This document shows, piece after piece, positions 1 to 6,645 of a stretch of DNA of 64,000 bases. The stretch's first letter is position 1, and the number at the start of each line of letters is the position of its first letter. Source of the DNA: CAIKLP01 sp965279595 (GTDB taxonomy: Bacteria; Bacteroidota; Bacteroidia; Sphingobacteriales; Sphingobacteriaceae); NCBI GenBank assembly GCA_965279595.1, contig OZ257246.1, positions 1,054,001 through 1,118,000 of the forward strand. Direction: 5' to 3'. A program made the translations under genes and the position numbers. The notes under the pieces are model-generated. The model did no database searches, was not told the DNA's origin, and saw only the letters and a list, made by a program, of their open reading frames with translations.

Positions 1-96
1 TTCAAATAAAGCTTTTGCTTTTTCTGAACTTTCGTATAGGTCTTTACCCATTCCAACAAATTGAGCACCTTGGCCTGGAAATACATATGCTTTCAT
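1..96 (-). CDS. fabD: Malonyl-CoA:ACP transacylase, N-terminal fragment (cut by window edge)
   Basis: Reading the minus strand from the ATG at 94-96 gives 32 codons open to the window edge, starting MKAYVFPGQGAQFVGMGKDL. The FPGQGAQ motif a few residues after the start is the hallmark of FabD, which transfers malonyl groups from CoA to acyl carrier protein for fatty-acid elongation in the cytoplasm. Only the first 32 residues are present, so the catalytic Ser and His lie outside the window. Its start faces the plus-strand gene at 186, leaving an 89-bp divergent intergenic stretch. Confidence 0.88.
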   Translation of the reverse strand, partial: MKAYVFPGQGAQFVGMGKDLYESSEKAKALFE

Positions 97-164
97 ATTA
101 TCTGATTTATGTTTTATTATTTAATTTGATTTTTGAATATCGACAAATATCTTGTAAAGAAATG

Positions 165-172
165 TATTTTTG
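165..172 (+). promoter_or_regulatory. Candidate Bacteroidota -7 box
   Basis: TATTTTTG matches the Bacteroidota -7 consensus TAnnTTTG and lies 13 bases before the ATG at 186. No well-spaced -33 TTTG is seen. It supports a start at 186 with a very short leader rather than the more upstream in-frame ATGs, which overlap fabD or the box itself. Confidence 0.4.
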
Positions 173-185
173 TAAAAAAATATCG

Positions 186-587
186 ATGAATTTAAAAGAT
201 AATCATCAATGGGTTTGCATACGATTATTTGTATCCGCCTTATTTGTATTAAGTATTACTGCCTTACTCAGTATGTTTGTTTCTGTTGAATCATTTAGTG
301 TTTATCAAAGAACCTTAGGCTTTATAATTGGTGGATCTAATTTGATTGCTTCCATTTACTTCTATTTTCAATTTTCAATTGAACCCTCAATTGAAGTTGA
401 TGCAACTGATAATATGGCTAGAAATGCATATTTATTAAGTATAATATTGTTTTTCACAGGCCTTATCACTCTTTCTTCTACAGCCAGTAGGGTGGCTAAC
501 TTCTTTATTTTAATTGGAACACTTTCATTATTGGTTGCACATATACTTTATTTTATAAAGATTAAATCTGCAATTGGAAATCGCTAA
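186..587 (+). CDS. Small four-helix membrane protein of unknown function
   Basis: A 133-residue protein with four hydrophobic stretches at about residues 11-33, 43-62, 81-99 and 104-124, short loops and a basic C-terminus. It looks like a small inner-membrane protein; no family is recognised. The reading frame is open further upstream, but an upstream start would overlap fabD or the candidate promoter, so ATG 186 is preferred. Its stop overlaps the stop of the convergent FAD oxidoreductase gene by four bases, leaving no room for a separate terminator. The function is unknown. Confidence 0.6.
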   Translation: MNLKDNHQWVCIRLFVSALFVLSITALLSMFVSVESFSVYQRTLGFIIGGSNLIASIYFYFQFSIEPSIEVDATDNMARNAYLLSIILFFTGLITLSSTASRVANFFILIGTLSLLVAHILYFIKIKSAIGNR

Positions 588-1717
588 AAATAATTTCCAT
601 GTGTTAAAGCAACTATTTTATTTTTTAAATAGGGAAAGGTATTCATTCCATTTATAGTTATAGCTGTAAGCTTTTCTTTTCCAAAAACAGATTGAATTCT
701 TCTTCCCCATTTTAATCTCTTGCCAAAAGTTTCATTCCATTTTTTTACATAATCTAACTCAAGTTTACTTCTATTTAATACTCCTTTATTTGCAAATTCA
801 TTGATCAATAGATCAGATAAAATTTTTGAACCATGCATGGCCATTGCCATTCCATTACCACAGAGTGGAGTTATCATACCTGCTGCATCACCGCAAAATA
901 GGATGTGTTCTTGCACCAAGTTTTTCTTTTCAAATGAAATCTCATTAATAACTTCAGGCTTTTCAAAAATGAATTCTGATTGGGTAAACCATCTTTTTAA
1001 ATAGGGATTTTTATAAAGAATATTCTTTTCCATTTCTGGAATGGTTTTAAATTCTTTTAAATTATCTCGATGTGATAAATAGCATAAACAATATAAATCA
1101 TCTTCAATTTTGGAAATTCCACAGTAACCATTTTTGAAATTGTCTAATTGAATTAAATCTACAGGGTGGTCAGTTTTTATATGATATTTTACGCCTAAAT
1201 ATGGACTCCTATTTTTTAGAAAATCCCTATTTAAATATTGATCTAAAGTTGATCTTTTACCAAAACTTCCAATAACTATTTTTGATTTCAGTTGAATTGA
1301 ATTGCTACAGTTAATTATAAAGTTGTCTTGTTCATTATCATAAATCACCTCATTTACTTTGGTTCCTGTAATGCAATCTACTCCTAATGATTGGGCTAAT
1401 TCATATAGGTGCAAATCCAATTTATACCTACTGATTCCAAAACCACCAAGTGCTAAATTACTTTCAAATATTTTGCCACTGGTTGAACTTACTTTTAGTT
1501 TATTGATTCTACTAACTCCCAAAAGATTTGTATTGATACCTATACTATTTAAAAATGGTAATGCTTCATTAGAAATATATTCACCACATACTCTATGAAA
1601 TGGGTAGGTTTTTCTTTCTATGAGTGTAACTGAAATATTTGTTAATCTTAATTGAATTGCAGCACAGAGACCAGCTAAACCACCACCAATAATTACAATA
1701 TTTTCAAATGATTTCAT
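584..1717 (-). CDS. FAD-dependent oxidoreductase, geranylgeranyl-reductase/monooxygenase-like
   Basis: A 377-residue flavoprotein. The N-terminal dinucleotide-binding motif IIGGGLAG (about residues 9-16) is followed by an ERK segment and by PFHRVCGEYIS (about 39-49), a signature of the geranylgeranyl-reductase-like FAD family. The second FAD motif, CGDAAGMITPLCGNG, sits at about residue 275. It probably oxidises or reduces a lipid or polyketide substrate in the cytoplasm. Its ATG overlaps the stop of the upstream methyltransferase by four bases, so the two are translationally coupled. In other Bacteroidota, as I recall, this pair accompanies a type III polyketide synthase, but none is adjacent here. 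The substrate is therefore unknown. Confidence 0.8.
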   Translation of the reverse strand: MKSFENIVIIGGGLAGLCAAIQLRLTNISVTLIERKTYPFHRVCGEYISNEALPFLNSIGINTNLLGVSRINKLKVSSTSGKIFESNLALGGFGISRYKLDLHLYELAQSLGVDCITGTKVNEVIYDNEQDNFIINCSNSIQLKSKIVIGSFGKRSTLDQYLNRDFLKNRSPYLGVKYHIKTDHPVDLIQLDNFKNGYCGISKIEDDLYCLCYLSHRDNLKEFKTIPEMEKNILYKNPYLKRWFTQSEFIFEKPEVINEISFEKKNLVQEHILFCGDAAGMITPLCGNGMAMAMHGSKILSDLLINEFANKGVLNRSKLELDYVKKWNETFGKRLKWGRRIQSVFGKEKLTAITINGMNTFPYLKNKIVALTHGNYF

Positions 1718-2409
1718 TTATAAATAATTATTTGCCATCGAAATGCCCAAGCCCATTTGATAGTATAATTTTTTAATTCGGCTTGATCTAAAAGATTCTC
1801 TAACTCTTTTCTTGTAAAGGCTCGTAATACGGATAATGGTCCATCATGGATTACCATTGATGATTTTGAGAATAATTTTGTTAAAAATTTAATTGAATAG
1901 TATGCAAACCAATGTCGGTGTAGATCATTTATCACTACTGCTTTTTTTGATGAGAAATGCATTTTTTTTATAAGTTTAACCCAATCCTTATCTTCAAAAT
2001 GGTGAGTAAACAATGTAGAAGTTACAATTTCAAATTGATTCTCTTTAATACTTTCATCAAAAACATTTGCACATATAAAATGTAAATTATTGATGTGAAT
2101 ACATTTCAATTTTGCATATTCAATAATATTTTCAGCAGCATCAATACCAACATAATTAAAATGTAAATTTCTTTCATTTGCCCAAGATGCTATTTTTCTA
2201 ATACTATCTGCACCTCCGCAACCCCAATCGCTAATTGTATCGCCTGATTTTAGATTAATTTTTTTTAGTGCATTAAAAGTGACTGCATAACCGCCAAGCA
2301 AAGCATTGATGCTATCTAATTCATCTAATACTTTATTTATTATTTCCGGTGGATGCGTATAATCATCCATTATTTCCATTTCAGTACTTCTTGAACTAAA
2401 ATTCGGCAT
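1714..2409 (-). CDS. Class I SAM-dependent methyltransferase
   Basis: A 231-residue Rossmann methyltransferase. Motif I is ISDWGCGGADS at about residues 59-69, followed by the acidic residue of YVGIDA and the FICANVFDE segment. The start MPNF...RS and the later HDGPLSVLRAF segment resemble methyltransferases found next to type III polyketide synthases in Bacteroidota (from memory, not searched). It is the first gene of a two-gene unit with the FAD oxidoreductase (four-base ATGA overlap) and probably methylates the same small-molecule product. The upstream 106 bp contains a long inverted repeat shared with the divergent acetyltransferase gene. Confidence 0.8.
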   Translation of the reverse strand: MPNFSSRSTEMEIMDDYTHPPEIINKVLDELDSINALLGGYAVTFNALKKINLKSGDTISDWGCGGADSIRKIASWANERNLHFNYVGIDAAENIIEYAKLKCIHINNLHFICANVFDESIKENQFEIVTSTLFTHHFEDKDWVKLIKKMHFSSKKAVVINDLHRHWFAYYSIKFLTKLFSKSSMVIHDGPLSVLRAFTRKELENLLDQAELKNYTIKWAWAFRWQIIIYK

Positions 2410-2442
2410 AGTTTAAATTGTCAATTATTGATAAGTACAAGG

Positions 2443-2504
2443 CGTTTTATAAGTTTCAAAAATATTAAACAAAAAATGCAGCTTGTTTGTCTACTTATAA
2501 AACG
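2443..2504. repeat. 12-bp perfect inverted repeat in a divergent promoter region
   Basis: The arms cgttttataagt (2443-2454) and acttataaaacg (2493-2504) are exact reverse complements separated by 38 bp. They lie between the divergent methyltransferase (starts 2409) and acetyltransferase (starts 2516) genes. The right arm ends 11 bases before the acetyltransferase ATG. With no T-run and a long spacer it does not look like a terminator; paired operator half-sites are more plausible. Confidence 0.55.
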
Positions 2505-2515
2505 TTTAATTTGTT

Positions 2516-3046
2516 ATGAATAAATCAATGTGTATGACTAATATACAAATAAAGCATGCTGAAATAGAGGATATACCAATAATAACAAATTTGGCATATC
2601 AAATTTGGTTTAAAACTTACGAGAATATTATTTCCAAAGAGCAGATTGATTTTATGTTTGGCGAAATGTATACTCCAGATTCATTGTTAAAGCAAATGGA
2701 ATTTTTGAAGCACCAGTTTTTGATTCTTTCTTTAGATGAGAGTCCTATTGCATTTGCTTCTTATGGAAAACTGCAAGAGCCCGAAGGAACTTTTAAATTA
2801 CATAAATTGTATCTATTACCTGAATTTCAAGGACAAGGTTTTGGGAATATTTTAATAGAAGCAGTAGAAAAGGAGTGTTCTGAATTAGGCGCAGACCAAT
2901 TGCATTTGAATGTTAATCGAAATAATAAGGCATTTAATTTTTATATAAAATTAGGTTACGAAATTATTGAAACAGTTGATATACCTTTTGCTGAATTTTG
3001 GTTGAATGATTATGTTATGGCTAAAGATATCAAAGAGAATAATTAA
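2516..3046 (+). CDS. GNAT-family N-acetyltransferase
   Basis: A 176-residue single-domain GNAT protein. The acetyl-CoA pyrophosphate-binding motif A is QGQGFGNILIEAV at about residues 105-117, preceded by the KLYLLPEF beta-strand. The C-terminal part has the usual NxxxFYxKLGYE segment (NKAFNFYIKLGYEII). The substrate cannot be told from sequence; amines of small molecules or protein N-termini are typical. In-frame ATGs at 2528 and 2534 are alternative starts. The gene diverges from the methyltransferase and its stop overlaps the convergent beta-lactamase-like gene by four bases. Confidence 0.85.
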   Translation: MNKSMCMTNIQIKHAEIEDIPIITNLAYQIWFKTYENIISKEQIDFMFGEMYTPDSLLKQMEFLKHQFLILSLDESPIAFASYGKLQEPEGTFKLHKLYLLPEFQGQGFGNILIEAVEKECSELGADQLHLNVNRNNKAFNFYIKLGYEIIETVDIPFAEFWLNDYVMAKDIKENN

Positions 3047-4209
3047 AACCCTGGTGAATGATGCATATACGCTGAGAATTTCCTTTTTAAATTTGGTTTT
3101 CTATCATAAATAATATTATACAATTCATCTAAATTCCTAAACCCTGAATTTTCTCTATTACTTAAAATAATTACTGAATTGTGATGATATAAATCTCTGT
3201 AGAAAAAAGTTTTGAATCCATTCCACCAACCACCATGGTAAACAATTTCTTTACCATCTTCAAATGTGTAGGTTCTCCACCCATAACCATAATTAAATGG
3301 TCCTTTTAAATGATGGTTTGCTGGACTACATATAGAATCAATATTTTCTTTTTTTAGAAAAGCATTGCTGTATAGAACACGATCCCAGATAGCTAAATCT
3401 TCAACTGTAGAGTATGCTCCTTTATCACCACAGACCCCATCTAAATAGCCTTCAACTGTTTTACCGCCAAAGCTACTATGTCCAGGTACCGATTTATTTT
3501 CTCTGTTTTTGATGGAATAAATAAATGTGTTTTTCATTTCTAGTTTATCAAAAATTTCTTCTTTCATATATTCAGAAAAAGGTTTTTCAGTAATTTTTTC
3601 AATTATGGCAGCAAGTATTGCATATCCAGTGTTACTATAATCAAATCTTTTATCTGGCAAGAAATAAATTGGTGGTTTATTTTGGATCATCATTTCAACA
3701 ACATCTTGGTTGCTAAGTGGCGTTCTTCTGTCGCAATAGTGTTCACTGAAATAGGTATAATTTCCTAAACCACCTCTATGCGCTAAAAGTAATTTAATAG
3801 TTATTCCGTCATACGGAAATTTTGGATAATACTTTTTTACGTCATCACTTAAGCTCAATTTGCCTTGTTCCATTAAATGAATTATTGCTGCTGCAGTAAA
3901 TTGTTTACTAACAGATGCAAGTTGGAAAATTGATTTTGTGCTTAATGGTACTTTTTTATGAATAATATCAGCAAATCCAAAAGCATTGCTGTATAAAAGG
4001 TGTTCATCTTTTGAAATATAAACTGCCCCATTAAATCCAGTGTTTTGATTTAATTTTTTAAAGTAAGCATCAATTTTTTTTCTTTTGACATTAAACTCCG
4101 CTGTATCAAATGGTCTGCTTGCTTGCTCTAATTTAAAGTTAGGTTGATTTGGAGTATTAGAACAAGCACAAAAGGCAAACAACATAATGGCAAGAAAAAG
4201 TAATCTCAT
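3043..4209 (-). CDS. Serine beta-lactamase-fold hydrolase, probable lipoprotein (class C / PBP4*-like)
   Basis: A 388-residue PF00144-type hydrolase. The catalytic SxxK motif is SVSK (Ser99, Lys102), the second motif YSN at 191-193, and the KTG-equivalent HGG at 325-327. An N-terminal signal peptide (LLFLAIMLFAF) leads to a Cys pair at 14 and 16 in place of a clean lipobox, so lipidation is likely but not certain. Such proteins are usually D-alanyl or ester/peptide hydrolases rather than resistance enzymes. The frame is open to 4272, but ATG 4209 gives the signal peptide and avoids overlap with the upstream permease, whose stop is 7 bases away. Confidence 0.82.
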   Translation of the reverse strand: MRLLFLAIMLFAFCACSNTPNQPNFKLEQASRPFDTAEFNVKRKKIDAYFKKLNQNTGFNGAVYISKDEHLLYSNAFGFADIIHKKVPLSTKSIFQLASVSKQFTAAAIIHLMEQGKLSLSDDVKKYYPKFPYDGITIKLLLAHRGGLGNYTYFSEHYCDRRTPLSNQDVVEMMIQNKPPIYFLPDKRFDYSNTGYAILAAIIEKITEKPFSEYMKEEIFDKLEMKNTFIYSIKNRENKSVPGHSSFGGKTVEGYLDGVCGDKGAYSTVEDLAIWDRVLYSNAFLKKENIDSICSPANHHLKGPFNYGYGWRTYTFEDGKEIVYHGGWWNGFKTFFYRDLYHHNSVIILSNRENSGFRNLDELYNIIYDRKPNLKRKFSAYMHHSPGF

Positions 4210-4216
4210 AAAATAA

Positions 4217-5671
4217 TTAGGCTTTACTTTTACGTTGAAAGATATAATACACTGGAACTCCAATACCAACAATGATAAATCCAGGCCAACTGTATTCAGG
4301 TTTATAAATCAGAAGTATAATACATACAAATGATGCTAATAAAATATACAATGCTGGAATGATTGGATAGCCTAATGCTTTATATGGTCTTTCGGCATTT
4401 GGTAATTTTCTTCTCAATTTGAAAATTCCTAAAATAGTAAGAATATAAAAAAGTAATACTGCAAATACAACATAATCTAAAAGGTTTCCATAAGTTCCAG
4501 AAATACAAAGTATACTTGCCCATACACATTGAAAAATCAAAGCTGTTGATGGAACACCATTTGAATTTAATTTCGACATGCTTTTGAAAAACAACCCATC
4601 ATTTGCTGTTGCATAATAAACTCTTGCACCTGATAAGATGCAACCATTATTGCAACCAAAAGTGGAAATCATTATTAACAAAGCAATTGCAATGGTAGCT
4701 TGGGCTCCTCCAATTGCTTCCGCTACAGCTGTTGCAACCCTATCATTGCTTGCATATTGAATTCCTCTAGCCAAAACATCTTGACCATTTGGATCACCTT
4801 TCAAAGGAAGAACTAAAAGATAAACCACATTCATTAAAATATAAATAAGTGTAACAACAGAAGTTCCAATTACCATACTTAGTACTAAGTTTCTTTTCGG
4901 GTTTTGAATTTCATCGCCTGAAAAACCAATATTATTCCAAGCATCACTTGAAAATAAAGAGCCAACCATTGCAACACCAATAGCAGGTACAATGGCCATC
5001 CCAATGATAGAAGTAATTGATACAGCACCTGAACTTTTATCAACGGTACTTGAACTTGCATTCCAAATGTCAGTGAAATTTAACTTCGCAACATCAGCAT
5101 TAATCCCAAATAGAAGTCCGAAAATAATTAATCCAAAAAGCGCTATTATTTTTGTGCTTCCAAAAATGTTTTGAATCCATTTTCCATTTTTAATTCCTTT
5201 TGAATTTAAATATGTTAAAAAGACTATACTCAATATTGCAAGAATTTGAACGGAGTTAACTTTAAATGAACCTATTGTAAGCAGAATAATTTTTTCTGAG
5301 ATTAAAGTTGGCAATAACACTCCGGTATATTTAGCAAAAGCAACACCAACTGCTGCAATAGTTCCAGTCTGAATTACTAAAAACAAAGTCCATGCATATA
5401 AGAATGCAATTGGTTTCCCCCAAGCTTCTCTTAAATAAACATATTGGCCACCTGCTTTTGGCATCATGCCTGCAAGTTCTCCATAACTCAAAGCTCCTGC
5501 TATGGTAATAAATCCTGTGAGCAACCATATCAACAATAAATAACCTGATGATCCAACTTTTTGTGCGATATCAGCACTAACAATAAAAATACCTGAACCT
5601 ATCATAGTTCCAGCCACAATCATTATTGCATCGAATAGTTTGATTTCTCGTTTAAAGCCTGTTTCTTGCAT
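4217..5671 (-). CDS. APC-superfamily amino acid permease
   Basis: A 484-residue integral membrane protein with about twelve hydrophobic segments. The first helix carries the substrate-binding motif GTMIGSGIF (residues 21-29) of the APC/LAT group, and AGALSYGELAGMMPKAGGQYVYL follows helix 2 as in LAT-type exchangers and yeast-like permeases. It should move amino acids across the inner membrane. It lies immediately upstream of the beta-lactamase-like lipoprotein on the same strand, 7 bases apart, so the two are probably one transcript; a link between peptide or D-amino-acid release and uptake is possible but unproven. Confidence 0.88.
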   Translation of the reverse strand: MQETGFKREIKLFDAIMIVAGTMIGSGIFIVSADIAQKVGSSGYLLLIWLLTGFITIAGALSYGELAGMMPKAGGQYVYLREAWGKPIAFLYAWTLFLVIQTGTIAAVGVAFAKYTGVLLPTLISEKIILLTIGSFKVNSVQILAILSIVFLTYLNSKGIKNGKWIQNIFGSTKIIALFGLIIFGLLFGINADVAKLNFTDIWNASSSTVDKSSGAVSITSIIGMAIVPAIGVAMVGSLFSSDAWNNIGFSGDEIQNPKRNLVLSMVIGTSVVTLIYILMNVVYLLVLPLKGDPNGQDVLARGIQYASNDRVATAVAEAIGGAQATIAIALLIMISTFGCNNGCILSGARVYYATANDGLFFKSMSKLNSNGVPSTALIFQCVWASILCISGTYGNLLDYVVFAVLLFYILTILGIFKLRRKLPNAERPYKALGYPIIPALYILLASFVCIILLIYKPEYSWPGFIIVGIGVPVYYIFQRKSKA

Positions 5672-5749
5672 TTTTTGTTTTTTTAAAGCAATGAAGATAT
5701 AAAAAGAAATAACAGTAAAGAAATGATTACATGCAATTGAAAATGATAG

Positions 5750-5790
5750 TTTGAATTATTAATCCTTTATGTATTTTTGTTTAAACAAAA
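5750..5790 (+). promoter_or_regulatory. Bacteroidota promoter (-33/-7) with overlapping 16-bp palindrome
   Basis: TTTG at 5750-5753, an 18-base spacer and TATTTTTG at 5772-5779 fit the Bacteroidota sigma factor consensus (TTTG, about 19 bases, TAnnTTTG) closely; it is the best promoter in the window. A perfect palindrome ttttgtttaaacaaaa (5775-5790) covers the -7 box and the expected transcription start, so it could be an operator. It drives the rhodanese gene at 5800. Confidence 0.6.
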
Positions 5791-5799
5791 TCTACAAAT

Positions 5800-6120
5800 A
5801 TGGTGAAAGAAGTAACTGTTCATGAATTGAAAGCAATGATGGATGAAAAGAAAGATTTTCAATTAATTGATGTAAGAGAGCAATTTGAGTATGACACTGT
5901 CAATATTGGAGCAGAATTAATTCCATTAGGTAATATACTTTTAGAATCAGATAAACTTTCAAAAGACAAAATGGTAGTTATACATTGTCGCTCAGGAGCT
6001 AGAAGTGCAGCTGCAATTATGCAATTAGAGCAACAATTTGGGTTTGACAATTTATATAATTTGAAAGGTGGCATATTAGCTTGGACTGCTGAAATTGATC
6101 CATCACTTTCATCATTTTAA
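5800..6120 (+). CDS. Single-domain rhodanese (sulfurtransferase)
   Basis: A 106-residue rhodanese domain. The active-site loop is HCRSGAR with the persulfide-carrying Cys63, preceded by LIDVREQFEY (the CH2A-like DVRE motif), and the C-terminus has LKGGILAW, typical of the fold. It transfers sulfane sulfur between small thiols or proteins in the cytoplasm; no signal peptide is seen. It has its own promoter (5750-5779) and is followed 9 bases later by an acetyltransferase gene, so the two are probably co-transcribed. Confidence 0.92.
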   Translation: MVKEVTVHELKAMMDEKKDFQLIDVREQFEYDTVNIGAELIPLGNILLESDKLSKDKMVVIHCRSGARSAAAIMQLEQQFGFDNLYNLKGGILAWTAEIDPSLSSF

Positions 6121-6129
6121 TTTAATAAA

Positions 6130-6555
6130 ATGCTAAACCGTAAAAAAAGAAATTATACGGTAAGTTCTGATAAGAAAAAACTTCAGTTAGATTTTATTTT
6201 TACTTTTTTATCTACTTCTTATTGGGCAAGTAGTACAAGCAAATCATTGATTAAAAAATCTATCAAAAATTCAAATTGCTATGGTATCTATCATTTTGAA
6301 AAGCAAATTGGTTTTGCCAGAGTAGTTACAGATTATTCGCGGATTGCCTATTTAGCAGATGTTTTTATAATTGAAGATTATAGAAATAAGGGACTTGCAA
6401 AATTTCTTTTAGATAGCATATTTACCGATCCAGATATTGAATCATCTGTTAAATGGATATTAGCTACTAAAGATGCACATAAATTGTATGCTCATTTTGA
6501 TTTTGTTCCTTTAAAGCAGCCAAAGAAGTATATGCAAATGAAAAAAACCGATTAA
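6130..6555 (+). CDS. GNAT-family N-acetyltransferase, short
   Basis: A 141-residue compact GNAT protein. Motif A is YRNKGLAKFLLDSI at about residues 84-97, with YLADVFIIEDYRNKG forming the beta4-alpha3 junction, and DAHKLYAHFDF near the end resembles the conserved AxxxYxxxGF element. The domain layout matches small acetyltransferases that read IGFARVVTDY in the core. The substrate is unknown. It lies 9 bases behind the rhodanese stop, which suggests a shared transcript. Confidence 0.85.
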   Translation: MLNRKKRNYTVSSDKKKLQLDFIFTFLSTSYWASSTSKSLIKKSIKNSNCYGIYHFEKQIGFARVVTDYSRIAYLADVFIIEDYRNKGLAKFLLDSIFTDPDIESSVKWILATKDAHKLYAHFDFVPLKQPKKYMQMKKTD

Positions 6556-6645
6556 TTATTTTAAATATTATTGCATTGCTGATGCAATTGATTACATTTG
6601 AATTTTTTCAATCGCTTATCTTATCCTTATTTTGTTTTAGTTTAA

